In this document: one piece after another, positions 1 through 8,268 of the stretch | How positions within the stretch are numbered: position 1 is the first letter of the stretch | Layout of the letters: the number at the start of each line of letters is the position of its first letter | The notes under the pieces: generated by a model | Told to the model about the DNA's origin: nothing | What the model saw: only the letters and a program-made list of their open reading frames with translations | Database searches by the model: none | Assembly (NCBI GenBank): GCA_963831605.1 | Contig: CAWHQR010000005.1 | Span: forward strand, 124,001-188,000 | DNA length: 64,000 bases | Direction: 5' to 3' | DNA from: DASUPK01 sp963831605 | GTDB taxonomy: Bacteria > Actinomycetota > Thermoleophilia > Solirubrobacterales > 70-9 | Program-made: the position numbers and the translations under genes

Positions 1-205
1 GGCGCAGATCGCGTCCTACAACAGCTATGTCACTCCGGTGGACGGGGTCCAGGACATCTTCCGGACCACCAACCCGGACCTGGTGAACGACCCTCTGATC
101 TTCCCGACGGAGGCCTTCACCAAGAAATGCTCCACTCAGCCCAACCTGACGGGACAGGAGGAGCAAACGGTGACGAGGGCGTTCGAGGGCGTCCTCAACA
201 GCTAG
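1..205 (+). CDS. C-terminal fragment of a polyamine-type ABC transporter substrate-binding protein
   Basis: The window opens inside this gene; the frame starts at base 2 and ends with TAG at 203-205, leaving 68 codons. The fragment has the end typical of PotD/PotF-like extracytoplasmic binding proteins: a stretch reading NPDLVNDPLIFP followed by a short helix and EGVLNS. The assignment rests mainly on context, since two spermidine/putrescine-type permeases follow directly on the same strand with a 36-base gap. The family binds polyamines or related cations outside the membrane and delivers them to the permease pair. Signal peptide and ligand pocket lie outside the window, so substrate cannot be judged. 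Confidence 0.7.
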   Translation, partial: AQIASYNSYVTPVDGVQDIFRTTNPDLVNDPLIFPTEAFTKKCSTQPNLTGQEEQTVTRAFEGVLNS

Positions 206-241
206 GCCGAGGGATCCGAATGAGCGGCGGCGGAGAGCACG

Positions 242-1135
242 ATGCGTGACCCGCGCATCGTCGTTCTTCGCCGTCGTCTCATCCCCTACTTCCTGCTCGG
301 GCCGGGGATCCTCTGGCTGATCCTCTTCTTCGTCGTGCCCCTGTACTTCATGGGACGGCTCTCGCTCGACTCGGGAATCTTCCCCCAGTTCAAGTTCAAC
401 TGGCAGTTCTCGAACTACACGGACACGCTCAGCGCCTACGACACCCAGTTCTTCCGGGCGTTCCGGTACTCGGCCATCGCGACGGTGATCGCCCTGCTGA
501 TCGCCTACCCCCTGGCCTACGCGATCGCCTTCCGGGGCGGCCGCTGGAAGAACGCGATGCTGCTCGCGGTGATCGCTCCCTTCTTCACCACCTACCTGAT
601 CCGGACACTGGCGTGGGAGACGATCCTCTCCGACAACGGCTTCGTCGTCCACACGCTGCAGAACCTCGGCCTCGTCTCGAGCGACGGCCGCGTCCTGGCG
701 ACCAGCTCGGCCGTGATCGCGGGCCTCACCTACAACTTCCTCCCCTTCATGATCCTGCCGATCTACGCCAGCCTCGAACGGCTCGACACGAGCCTGGTGG
801 AGGCGGCGAAGGACCTGTACGCGTCGTCCCGCCAGGCCTTCCTGAGGGTGACCCTTCCCCTCTCGATGCCCGGCGTCGTGGCCGGGACGTTGCTGACCTT
901 CATCCCGGCGACCGGCGACTACGTCAACGCCCAGTTCCTGGGCGGCGCCCAGCAGTCGATGGTCGGCAACGTCATCCAGTCCCTCTACCTGAAGCAGACC
1001 GACTACCCGTCGGCTGCCGCCCTCTCCTTCACTCTGATGGCGGTGCTGCTGGTGATCGTGTTCATCTACATCCGGATCGCCGGCTCCGAGGCCCTGATGG
1101 GCGAGGAGATCGGCGGCGCCGACGTGATCGAGTAG
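242..1135 (+). CDS. potB: ABC transporter permease, spermidine/putrescine type (PotB-like)
   Basis: A 297-residue inner-membrane protein with about six hydrophobic segments; the first spans roughly residues 15-38. The binding-protein-dependent permease signature (EAA loop, EAAKDLYASS around residues 188-197, followed by LPLSMPGVVAG) is present and is where the ATPase subunit docks. Length matches PotB/PotH proteins (275-300 residues). ATG at 242 is chosen because GGAGAG lies 6 bases upstream; an ATG at 220 is out of frame. The stop is 3 bases before the next permease, so the two are co-transcribed. Polyamine import is the family's usual role; the exact substrate is inferred. No ATPase (PotA) gene is in the window, so it should lie upstream. 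Confidence 0.88.
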   Translation: MRDPRIVVLRRRLIPYFLLGPGILWLILFFVVPLYFMGRLSLDSGIFPQFKFNWQFSNYTDTLSAYDTQFFRAFRYSAIATVIALLIAYPLAYAIAFRGGRWKNAMLLAVIAPFFTTYLIRTLAWETILSDNGFVVHTLQNLGLVSSDGRVLATSSAVIAGLTYNFLPFMILPIYASLERLDTSLVEAAKDLYASSRQAFLRVTLPLSMPGVVAGTLLTFIPATGDYVNAQFLGGAQQSMVGNVIQSLYLKQTDYPSAAALSFTLMAVLLVIVFIYIRIAGSEALMGEEIGGADVIE

Positions 1136-1138
1136 ACG

Positions 1139-2011
1139 ATGGAAGCCCACGCCGCCACCCTGCCCCAGCGACGCCGCGAGTCGGCCGGATCGCGCGCGTG
1201 GAAGTGGCTGAAGCGAAACGGGATCGTGATCTACGGCGGCCTCGCGATCGCCTACATGCTGGTCCCGATTGTCCTGATCATCGTCTTCTCGTTCAACGAC
1301 CCGGCGGGCAAGTTCAACTTCACCTGGCAGGGCTTCACCCTCTCCCACTGGGCCCACCCGTTCCAGATCTCCGAGCTCACCGACGCGCTGCTGCTCAGCC
1401 TGCGCCTGGCCCTGCTGGCGACCCTGATCTCGACCATCCTCGGGACAATGATCGCCCTCGCCCTGGTCCGCTACAACTTCTTTGGCCGTCGCGCGTCGAA
1501 TTACCTGATCGTCATCCCCACCGCGACTCCCGAGGTGGTGCTGGGCGCCTCGCTGCTCTCCATGTTCCTGATCTACGGCCTCCAGCTGGGCTTCACCACG
1601 CTGCTGATCGCCCACGTCATGTTCTGCATCAGCTTCGTCGTGATCGTCGTCCGCTCACGGCTGATCGGCTTCGACCGAAGCCTCGAGGAGGCCGCTCAGG
1701 ACCTCGGCGCGGACGCGTTTACGACCTTCCGCAAGATCACCATGCCCCTGATCTGGCCGGGGATCATCGCGGGCGCCCTGCTCGCCTTCGCGTTGTCGAT
1801 CGACGACTTCGTGGTCTCCAACTTCACGGCCGGGACCGAGGTGACCTTCCCCCTCTACATCTTCGGCGCCGCCCAGCGCGGGATCCCGGTTCAGGTCTAC
1901 ATCATCGCCACGATGCTCTTCGCGACGACGGTGCTGGCGATGATCTTCACCGTCTGGCAGCAGCGCCGGGCGGATCGCATCGCCTCTGTTCGCCCTGACC
2001 AGGAGGTTTGA
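1139..2011 (+). CDS. potC: ABC transporter permease, spermidine/putrescine type (PotC-like)
   Basis: A 290-residue membrane protein, partner of the permease just upstream. It has a cytoplasmic Arg/Lys-rich start, a first membrane segment near residues 33-53, and an EAA loop (LEEAAQDLGADAFTTFRKI, about residues 181-199) followed by MPLIWPGIIAGALLAF. The segment ALSIDDFVVSNFTAG is typical of PotC/PotI proteins. Spacing of 3 bases from potB indicates an operon. It probably forms the heterodimeric channel with PotB. The next gene begins with GTG immediately after this stop codon, so the sigma-regulator genes may be partly translated from the same transcript, which is an odd link between transport and stress control. 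Confidence 0.88.
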   Translation: MEAHAATLPQRRRESAGSRAWKWLKRNGIVIYGGLAIAYMLVPIVLIIVFSFNDPAGKFNFTWQGFTLSHWAHPFQISELTDALLLSLRLALLATLISTILGTMIALALVRYNFFGRRASNYLIVIPTATPEVVLGASLLSMFLIYGLQLGFTTLLIAHVMFCISFVVIVVRSRLIGFDRSLEEAAQDLGADAFTTFRKITMPLIWPGIIAGALLAFALSIDDFVVSNFTAGTEVTFPLYIFGAAQRGIPVQVYIIATMLFATTVLAMIFTVWQQRRADRIASVRPDQEV

Positions 2012-2413
2012 GTGCCCCCCGATCAAGGTAGGTTCGCCAGTGTGCGGACTGGGGAGCTCGCGCTCGAGCGAAGCGATGCGGGTTTGACCGTGCTGACCAT
2101 CTCCGGTGAGCACGATCTGAGCACGGCCCCTACGCTGCGGCGGCGGATCGACATCCTCCTCGACGAGGGCACCCCCACCGTGATCGACCTCTCCCCAGCC
2201 ACGTTCATCGACTCGTCCATTCTCGGAGTGATCCTCGACGGGCGCCGGCGGGCGGCCGAGGCCGGAGTCGGCCTCGCGGTCTTCCATGAGGACGGCGCCG
2301 ATGCGGTGGATCGGGTGCTCGAGGTGACCGGTCTGCGGACCGAGCTCCCCGTGCACACCCGGCGGGAGGCGGCCTTTGCCGAGGTCTCGGGCTCCGGGGA
2401 GCCCGCCCTATGA
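2012..2413 (+). CDS. STAS-domain anti-sigma factor antagonist (RsbV/SpoIIAA-like)
   Basis: A 133-residue protein with a single STAS domain. The core reads TISGEHDLSTAP around residues 29-40, and the phosphorylation loop FIDSSILGVI follows, with Ser68 after Asp67 as the expected target of the partner kinase. In this family the unphosphorylated antagonist binds the anti-sigma kinase and frees the sigma factor. The start is GTG at 2012, directly after the stop of the upstream permease. The last 4 bases overlap the anti-sigma gene (ATGA), showing translational coupling, and a SigB-type sigma gene lies convergently just beyond. The whole partner-switching set is therefore encoded here. Confidence 0.9.
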   Translation: MPPDQGRFASVRTGELALERSDAGLTVLTISGEHDLSTAPTLRRRIDILLDEGTPTVIDLSPATFIDSSILGVILDGRRRAAEAGVGLAVFHEDGADAVDRVLEVTGLRTELPVHTRREAAFAEVSGSGEPAL

Positions 2414-3219
2414 GCGAAGGCGGCCTCGAGCTGACGCTGCCGGCAACCGCGGAGAACGTGATCGTGGTCCGCCAGGCCATCGCGGGAATCGCCGAGGCGC
2501 TGGGCCTCGACGGACAGCGGATCGCCGACCTGAAGACGGTTGTATCGGAGGCCTGCAACAACGTCGTCCTGCACGCGTACGAGGGCGACCCAGGGCCGCT
2601 TCAGGTGAGCGCCGAGCCGAAGGACGGCGAGCTCGTCATCGAGGTGGCGGACCAGGGTCACGGCTTCCGCCCCCGGGCCAACGAGGGCGAGGTATCACTC
2701 GGGCTCGGCCTGCCGCTGATCGCGGCGCTCTCCGACAGCTTCGAGATCAGCGGCGGCAGCGGACGGGGAAGCCGGACCACCATCCGCTTCGGCTATTCAG
2801 CGCCCGAGGCCAGGGACAACGGAAAGCCTGTCACGGTGCCGAAGGATCTCGAGATCGCCCTCGTCCCGGGCGCGATGGTGAAGCCTGTCCTAGCCCGCGT
2901 GATCGGGGTCCTCGCCGCGCGCGCCGAGTTCTCGGTGGACCGGCTGGCGGACACGGTGCTGCTCGGCGATGCCGTCTCGGCGTCGGGCGGAGACGACTTC
3001 TCGGACGGCCGGGTGGGCATCTCGATCAGCGACCGCGCCGGCACCCTCGGCATGCGTGTCGGCCCGCTGGTGAAGGGCGGCGGAGAGCGGCTGATGGACG
3101 AGATGGAGGTGCCGGGTGCCGGGACCCTGCGCACGCTGACCAGCAGCATGGAGGTCACCGAAGGACAGACCTCCGAGGGCGAGCCCGCGGAGTTCCTCGA
3201 ATTCGAGGTCACTCAGTAG
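2410..3219 (+). CDS. Anti-sigma factor kinase with HATPase domain and an extra C-terminal domain (RsbW-like)
   Basis: A 269-residue protein. Residues 10-130 form a GHKL ATPase domain of the RsbW/SpoIIAB type: N-box SEACNNVVLHAY (46-57), G1-like box DQGHGF (81-86) and a Gly-rich lid GLGLPLI (98-104). Such proteins bind the sigma factor and phosphorylate the STAS antagonist. Normal RsbW proteins are about 140-160 residues, so the remaining 120 or so residues are extra. That part (about 140-265) contains LARVIGVLAARAEFSVDRL, which resembles the helix before an N-box, but no ATP-binding motif is visible. It may be a degenerate second ATPase-like or sensory domain. The start overlaps the upstream stop (ATGA), and the gene abuts the convergent sigma gene with no spacer. 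Confidence 0.88.
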   Translation: MSEGGLELTLPATAENVIVVRQAIAGIAEALGLDGQRIADLKTVVSEACNNVVLHAYEGDPGPLQVSAEPKDGELVIEVADQGHGFRPRANEGEVSLGLGLPLIAALSDSFEISGGSGRGSRTTIRFGYSAPEARDNGKPVTVPKDLEIALVPGAMVKPVLARVIGVLAARAEFSVDRLADTVLLGDAVSASGGDDFSDGRVGISISDRAGTLGMRVGPLVKGGGERLMDEMEVPGAGTLRTLTSSMEVTEGQTSEGEPAEFLEFEVTQ

Positions 3220-4029
3220 TCAGCGTTCCTCTTCTGGGATCCGCTGGCGCAGCTTTTCGATGGTCGCCCGCAGGATTCGCGAGACGTGCATCTGGGAGAC
3301 ACCGACCCGGTCGGCGATCTCGCTCTGCGTGAGGTCCTCGACGAAGCGCAGGTGCAGGACCTGCCGATCGCGATCCGAGATCTCCGCGAGCACCGGGGCG
3401 ATCGCCTCTCCGTACTCGACGGTGTCGAAGGAGAGATCCTCGGAGCCGATCCTGTCCCGCAGCGGCTGGGGTTCGTCGCCATCGCCCATCGTCGAGGTCG
3501 CGTCCAGGGACACGGCGTGATGGCCCTGTGAGGCGTGCATGGCCTCCAGCACCTCTTCGTCGGAGGCCTGGATGCGCTCGCCGATCTCCTGGACGGTCGG
3601 CGAATGACCCAGCTTCGCCGGCAGCTCCGCCATCGCACGCTCGACCTTGAGGATGCGCTCCTGAACGTCACGGGGCACGTGCACCGACCAGCCGCGGTCA
3701 CGGAAGTGGCGCTTCAGCTCTCCCAGGATCGTCGGGACCGCGAAGGTGGAGAAGGCGGTGCCGCGCTCAGGATCGAAGCGGTCGATCGCCTTGACGAGGC
3801 CCACACTCGCCACCTGCATCAGGTCGTCGAACGGCTCGGCTCCGCCGGCGTAGCGGGCGGCCAGGCGCCGGGCGAGCGGCATGAACCGGTCGACCAGCTC
3901 CTCGCGCACGATCGGCGACTGATCCTGGGCGTAACGCTCCAGCAGCCGCCGCTCGCCGAGCAGCTGCTCCTCAGGCCCGGGAGAGGGAGTCGAGCTCATT
4001 TGGTTGTCTGCCAAGGCAAGTTCGGTCAC
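3220..4029 (-). CDS. RNA polymerase sigma factor, SigB/SigF family
   Basis: A 269-residue group 3 sigma-70 factor. Region 2 shows DLMQVASVGLVKAIDRFDP and FSTFAVPTILGELKRHFRD, the hallmark of SigB/SigF proteins. Region 4 ends with the helix-turn-helix SEIADRVGVSQMHVSRIL. It directs RNA polymerase to stress promoters and should be held by the RsbW-like protein encoded convergently. The GTG at 4029 is preferred because GAGGAG sits 8 bases before it; the internal ATG at 3999 has no ribosome site. An upstream sequence of the SigB promoter type (GTTT-N17-GGGTAG) suggests the gene is autoregulated. Confidence 0.93.
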   Translation of the reverse strand: MTELALADNQMSSTPSPGPEEQLLGERRLLERYAQDQSPIVREELVDRFMPLARRLAARYAGGAEPFDDLMQVASVGLVKAIDRFDPERGTAFSTFAVPTILGELKRHFRDRGWSVHVPRDVQERILKVERAMAELPAKLGHSPTVQEIGERIQASDEEVLEAMHASQGHHAVSLDATSTMGDGDEPQPLRDRIGSEDLSFDTVEYGEAIAPVLAEISDRDRQVLHLRFVEDLTQSEIADRVGVSQMHVSRILRATIEKLRQRIPEEER

Positions 4030-4102
4030 TGAATCGGCTCCTCGGTGCCCGTGGCTGCTTCGCCCCTGGGGAGCCCGAGGTATGGCCGCCCACACAAGGT
4101 AG

Positions 4103-4129
4103 CTACCCAGGATCGAGGGGCCGGGAAAC
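4103..4129 (-). promoter_or_regulatory. SigB-type promoter for the sigma gene (autoregulation)
   Basis: On the minus strand GTTT (4129-4126) is followed after 17 bases by GGGTAG (4108-4103), matching the SigB/SigF consensus GTTT-N14-17-GGGTA. The start of transcription would be near 4095, leaving a leader of about 65 bases before the GTG at 4029. The match is visual and not tested. Confidence 0.5.
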
Positions 4130-4178
4130 CCTCTTTTTAGGGATACGAGCCATTTCCGCAAACTCGGCGTATACACAG

Positions 4179-4203
4179 GTTTAGGTAGGGAGTGCTTGGG
4201 TAA
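4179..4203 (+). promoter_or_regulatory. SigB-type promoter facing the aldehyde dehydrogenase gene
   Basis: GTTT (4179-4182), a 15-base spacer, then GGGTAA (4198-4203). This is a close match to the actinobacterial SigB/SigF promoter and points away from the sigma gene, towards the stem-loop at 4226 and the gene at 4399. It lies back to back with the candidate autoregulatory promoter, 50 bases apart. Confidence 0.5.
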
Positions 4204-4225
4204 TCTATTTTGGAGTCGAGGCAGC

Positions 4226-4264
4226 GGGCGGGCGTTCGGAGACCCCCTACTCCGGCGCCCGCCC
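4226..4264. other. Strong stem-loop in the sigma/aldehyde dehydrogenase intergenic region
   Basis: GGGCGGGCG (4226-4234) pairs perfectly with CGCCCGCCC (4256-4264), and inside the loop CGGAG (4237-4241) pairs with CTCCG (4250-4254). No T-run follows. It begins about 15 bases after the start expected from the forward SigB-like promoter. It could be an attenuator, a weak terminator, or the body of a short stress RNA. The rest of the 4030-4398 gap holds the promoters and a TATAGC box just before 4399; no small ORF is evident. Confidence 0.5.
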
Positions 4265-4398
4265 ACATATTCATTTGCCTCGCTCCGCCGGGTTTCAGCC
4301 TCGGCGCAGGCGGGCGGATAGGGCGGCCGGTTTCCTTCTCCCCCTGGTCGTCCTTCCCCGCCTACCTAGCCCTGATGTGGTCGCTATAGCATCGAGTC

Positions 4399-5898
4399 AT
4401 GGCCGACCTTGACACCCGGATGCTGATCGGCGGCGAAGCAGTGGCCGGCAACGGGTCGCCGCTCGAGGTCGAGAACCCGTACACCGAGGAGACCGTCGCC
4501 TCGGTCGGCACCGCTGATCCGGAGCAGCTCGACGCCGCCTTCGCGGCGGCCCGCGAGGCATCCCGCGAGTGGGCCCGGACGCCGGCGGTGGATCGCGGTG
4601 AGCTGCTGCGGGAGGTCGCCACACGACTTCGCGACCGAACCGGCGAGCTCGCCGAGGTGATGACGCTGGAGGGCGGCAAGCCGCTGGTCGAGAACTCCGA
4701 TGAGGTCAGCTGGACGGCCGCCTGCTTCGACTACTACGCCGAGATCGGCCGGGATTCGGCCGGGCGCGTCATCCCCTCGATCGAGTCCAGCCAGCTCTCG
4801 CTGGTGGTGAAGGAGCCCCTCGGCGTGATCGGCTGCATCGTCCCCTGGAACTACCCCCTGCTGCTGCTCGCCTGGAAGATGGCGCCGGCGCTGGCGGCCG
4901 GGAACACGCTGGTCTGCAAGCCCTCGGAGCTCACCCCGCTCTCGACCCTGATGCTCGCGCCCTGCCTGGATCATCTGCCTGCCGGCGTGGTCAATCTCGT
5001 CGCAGGGGGCCCAGAGGTCGGCGGCGCGATCGCCTCCGAGTCCCGGGTGGACGGTGTCGCCTTCACCGGCTCCGTCGCGACCGGGAAGAAGGTCGCGCGG
5101 GCCTGCATCGATCGCATGGCCCGCGTCAACCTGGAGATGGGCGGCAAGGACCCCTTCATCGTCTGCTCGGACGTCGCGGACCGGATCGACGTCGCCGCCA
5201 AGGGCGGCGCCTGGGCTGCATTCCTGAATTCCGGCCAGGTCTGCACCAGCGCGGAGCGCTTCTACGTGATGGAGGACGTCTACGACGACTACCTGAACGC
5301 GTTCGTCGACTACACGAAGAGCCTCGTGATCGGAGACCCGATGCAGAGCAACACGGACATCGGGCCGATGATCTCCGGGACCCAGCGGGGAAAGGTCGCC
5401 GCGCAGGTCGAGGCCGCCGTCGGCTCCGGCGCCGAGGTCGTCGTCGGTGGCGATGCCGCAGGCCAGGAGCGCGGGCACTTCTTCGCTCCGGCGGTTGTCA
5501 CCGGGGCGCCGGCCGAGACCGATCTGCTGAGCGAGGAGACCTTCGGGCCGGTGGCCCCACTGGTCCCCGTGAAGAGCCTCGACGAGGCGATCGAGCTGGC
5601 CAACTCGACCCCCTTCGGGCTCGGGGCGAACATCTACACCGAGGACTTCAAGACGATCCTCCGCTGCATGCGCGAGGTGAAGGCGGGGACGGTCTGGTTC
5701 AACGACCCGCTCACCGACAACGACGCCGGCCCGTTCGGCGGGTTCAAGCAGTCCGGACTGGGCCGGGAGCTCGGGCGGGAGGGCCTCGAGGCGTTCCAGG
5801 AGACCAAGCACGTCCACATCGAGAGCGAGGTGGCTCCGAAGGAGTGGTGGTACCCGTACTCGCGCTACACCGGCGGCGAGCCGCCGCACGGAGCTTGA
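4399..5898 (+). CDS. NAD(P)-dependent aldehyde dehydrogenase (betaine/aminoaldehyde type)
   Basis: A 499-residue enzyme of the ALDH superfamily, usual length. The oxyanion Asn is in PWNYP (Asn151), the general base is Glu246 in LEMGGKD, and the catalytic thiol is Cys282 in GQVCTSAE. The cofactor region FTGSVATGKKV (222-232) is typical. Overall pattern resembles betaine-aldehyde or gamma-aminobutyraldehyde dehydrogenases, which oxidise aldehydes from amine breakdown. The following decarboxylase gene starts 7 bases after the stop, so an aminoaldehyde such as 4-aminobutanal is a reasonable substrate, by inference. There is no Shine-Dalgarno site; TATAGC at 4385-4390 ends 8 bases before the ATG, suggesting a leaderless mRNA. 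A SigB-like promoter also lies upstream. Confidence 0.9.
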   Translation: MADLDTRMLIGGEAVAGNGSPLEVENPYTEETVASVGTADPEQLDAAFAAAREASREWARTPAVDRGELLREVATRLRDRTGELAEVMTLEGGKPLVENSDEVSWTAACFDYYAEIGRDSAGRVIPSIESSQLSLVVKEPLGVIGCIVPWNYPLLLLAWKMAPALAAGNTLVCKPSELTPLSTLMLAPCLDHLPAGVVNLVAGGPEVGGAIASESRVDGVAFTGSVATGKKVARACIDRMARVNLEMGGKDPFIVCSDVADRIDVAAKGGAWAAFLNSGQVCTSAERFYVMEDVYDDYLNAFVDYTKSLVIGDPMQSNTDIGPMISGTQRGKVAAQVEAAVGSGAEVVVGGDAAGQERGHFFAPAVVTGAPAETDLLSEETFGPVAPLVPVKSLDEAIELANSTPFGLGANIYTEDFKTILRCMREVKAGTVWFNDPLTDNDAGPFGGFKQSGLGRELGREGLEAFQETKHVHIESEVAPKEWWYPYSRYTGGEPPHGA

Positions 5899-5905
5899 TC
5901 ACCTA

Positions 5906-7399
5906 GTGGCCGACCAAAACGAAGCCCCCTACCTCGACGCGGTCGTCTCCTATGTCGCACGCAACCCGGGGCGCTTCCACATCCCGGGACACAAGGGGAC
6001 GGGCGCCGACCCCGGCCTGATCGAGGCCTTCGGCGAGGCGGCCATCCTCAACGACGTTCCGCCGAGCATCGAGGGGATCGACGTTGGGCCGGAGCCAACA
6101 CCCTTCCAGCGCGCTCAGCACCTGGCGGCCGATGCCTGGGGGGCTCAGCGGAGCTGGTTTCTGGTCAATGGAGCTTCCGGCGGGAACCACGCGATCTGCA
6201 TGAGCCTGGCGCACGCATCGGGAAAGCTCAGAACCGGCCCTCCACATCGCGGGCCGGTCGTGGTGCAGCGCAACGTCCACTCCTCGATCATCGACGGGCT
6301 CGTGCTCTCGGGCCTACGGCCGACCTTCGTCGCCCCAGAGATCGACAAAGAGCTCGGCATCGCGCACTGCGTCATGCCCGAGGCGCTCGACGCCGTTCTG
6401 GCGGCGGAGCCGGATGCCGAGGCGGCGATGCTCGTCTCGCCCACTTACTTCGGGGCGGTCGCGCGGATCGAGGAGCTGGCCGAGGTCGCGCACGCCAGGG
6501 GCGTCCCGCTGGTCGTCGACGAGGCGTGGGGATCCCACCTGTACTTCCACGAGGCCCTGCCGACCGGTGCGTTGCGGTGCGGTGCCGATCTGGTCCTCTC
6601 CAGCACCCACAAGATCGTCGGCAGTCTCACCCAGTCCGCAATTCTGCACCTGGGCAAGGGTGGACGGGTCGACGAGGACATCATCGACCGCTCCGTCACC
6701 TTGGTGGAGTCGACCAGCCCCAATGCCCTGCTGACGGCCTCGCTCGACGCCGCAAGGCGCTTCGCCGCAACCAGGGGACATGAGCTGCTCGACAAGACGC
6801 TTCCGACGCTGGAGAGGACCCGCCAGCGGGTCCGTGAGATCCCCGGTCTCGATGTGCTCGACGAGCGCCTCGCCGGGCGGACGAGCGTCGCCGCCTGGGA
6901 CCCACTGAGGCTTTCCGTCGACGTGCGGGGGACCGGCGCGACCGGCCACCGCATCGCGCAGCTGATGCGAGAGAAGGACGACGTGGTCCTCGAGCTCTTC
7001 TCAGAGAACGTGATCGTTGCCGTGTTCGGACTCGGCGAGACCGAGACCGCCTCAGCTGACCGGCTGGTTGAAGCGCTTCGACACGCAGTCGAGCAGATCG
7101 GGCCGAGCGACCTCGACGAGCGGCGGGCCTTTGCGGAGCCTCCGCCCTGGGGCCCGCTCGAGCTCGCCCCGCGAGACGCCTTCCTGGGGCCGCAGGACGT
7201 GGTGCCCTTCGAGCAGGCCGAGGGCAGGATCGCGGCCGAGTCGCTCGCTGCCTATCCGCCGGGCGTCCCCAACGTGCTCCCCGGCGAGCGATTGACCGGC
7301 CCCACCATCGCCTACATCGCCGATTCCCTCGCCCATGGAGGGCTTGTCCGCGGCGCCAGCGACCGCACGCTCCGCACCATCCGGGTGGTGACCGAATGA
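5906..7399 (+). CDS. PLP-dependent Orn/Lys/Arg decarboxylase family protein
   Basis: A 497-residue fold-type I PLP enzyme. HIPGHK (25-30) is the family N-terminal motif, Asp205 in VVDEAWGSH contacts the pyridine nitrogen, and SSTHKIVGS holds the Schiff-base Lys236. Length fits the short SpeA/YaaO-like group rather than the long inducible decarboxylases, because the N-terminal wing domain is absent. It decarboxylates arginine, lysine or ornithine; arginine is suggested by the amidinohydrolase that follows. GTG at 5906 is used because it is 7 bases after the aldehyde dehydrogenase stop and gives the expected N-terminus. It overlaps the next gene by 4 bases. Confidence 0.88.
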   Translation: MADQNEAPYLDAVVSYVARNPGRFHIPGHKGTGADPGLIEAFGEAAILNDVPPSIEGIDVGPEPTPFQRAQHLAADAWGAQRSWFLVNGASGGNHAICMSLAHASGKLRTGPPHRGPVVVQRNVHSSIIDGLVLSGLRPTFVAPEIDKELGIAHCVMPEALDAVLAAEPDAEAAMLVSPTYFGAVARIEELAEVAHARGVPLVVDEAWGSHLYFHEALPTGALRCGADLVLSSTHKIVGSLTQSAILHLGKGGRVDEDIIDRSVTLVESTSPNALLTASLDAARRFAATRGHELLDKTLPTLERTRQRVREIPGLDVLDERLAGRTSVAAWDPLRLSVDVRGTGATGHRIAQLMREKDDVVLELFSENVIVAVFGLGETETASADRLVEALRHAVEQIGPSDLDERRAFAEPPPWGPLELAPRDAFLGPQDVVPFEQAEGRIAAESLAAYPPGVPNVLPGERLTGPTIAYIADSLAHGGLVRGASDRTLRTIRVVTE

Positions 7400-8268
7400 G
7401 CGCCGAGCCCGCCTGGGGCGTCGACTCCGAGCACGGGCGGCTGCTCGACGTCCTGGTCTGCCGGCCGGACAACTTCCGATGGCGCCCGACCAGCGCGATC
7501 AGCCAGGCGACCCTTGACGCGGGCCTTGAGTTCGATGCCGAGCTGGCGGCCTCGCAGCACGCCACGCTGGTCAGCGCCTACGAGGACGCGGGTGTTCAGG
7601 TCCACCACCTGGAGCCCGACCCGCCCCTGCCGTACCAGGTGTTCACCCGGGACTCGAGCACGATGGGACCGAACGGCACGGTCGTCACCCAGCCGGCGCA
7701 GTGGTGGAGGCGCGGTGAGTACGCGCCAGTCATCCGCTTCCATCAGGAGGCCGCCATCCCGATCCGCGGCATGATCACGGCCGGTTCGCTGGAGGGCGGC
7801 GACGTGATGATCGTGGAGCCCGGCAGCGTCCTGATCGGCGCCGGGGAGACGCGGACCCAGGAGGTCGCGGCGAACCAGCTGGCGAAGTGGTTCCGCGAGG
7901 ACGGCTGGGAGGCGCGCGTGCAGCCGATTCCGGAGCGCTACGTCCACATCGACGTGCTGGTCGCCGTGCTTGGCGAGAAGCTGGCCGCCGTCTGCTCGGA
8001 GGTGCTGCCGTCCGCCGCGGTCGAGTGGCTGCGGGGCAAGGGCTTCGACCTGATCGACGTGACCGAGGAGCAGGCCTTCACGCTCGGGGTAAACGCGATC
8101 TCGCTCGGCGACGAGCGGGTGATCTCAGCGGCCGGCGCCGAGGAGTTGAACGCCGCGCTGCGCGATCGCGGCATCGAGGTGATCGAGATCGACCTCACCA
8201 TGTTCACCCTCGGCGGCGGCGGGCCTCACTGCCTGAGCCAGGCGCTGAGAAGGGAACGGCTCGGTTGA
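7396..8268 (+). CDS. Amidinohydrolase of the DDAH/arginine deiminase superfamily
   Basis: A 290-residue protein with the pentein-fold catalytic set: FTRDSS (83-88), EGGD (133-136) for substrate guanidinium, the HxD motif His184-Ile-Asp186, and a C-terminal nucleophile Cys279 in GGGGPHCLSQ. Relatives are dimethylarginine dimethylaminohydrolases, arginine deiminases and amidinotransferases. These attack guanidino groups, releasing ammonia or an amine. Start (ATGA) overlaps the decarboxylase stop and its own stop overlaps the next start, so three genes are translationally coupled. In that setting a guanidino compound such as agmatine is a plausible substrate; the sequence alone cannot separate agmatine from dimethylarginine or arginine. 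Confidence 0.87.
   Translation: MSAEPAWGVDSEHGRLLDVLVCRPDNFRWRPTSAISQATLDAGLEFDAELAASQHATLVSAYEDAGVQVHHLEPDPPLPYQVFTRDSSTMGPNGTVVTQPAQWWRRGEYAPVIRFHQEAAIPIRGMITAGSLEGGDVMIVEPGSVLIGAGETRTQEVAANQLAKWFREDGWEARVQPIPERYVHIDVLVAVLGEKLAAVCSEVLPSAAVEWLRGKGFDLIDVTEEQAFTLGVNAISLGDERVISAAGAEELNAALRDRGIEVIEIDLTMFTLGGGGPHCLSQALRRERLG

Noticed and set aside
613..1998. A 461-codon frame overlapping the two permeases
   Set aside because: Arg/Pro-rich +1 frame shadow of two genuine transport genes.
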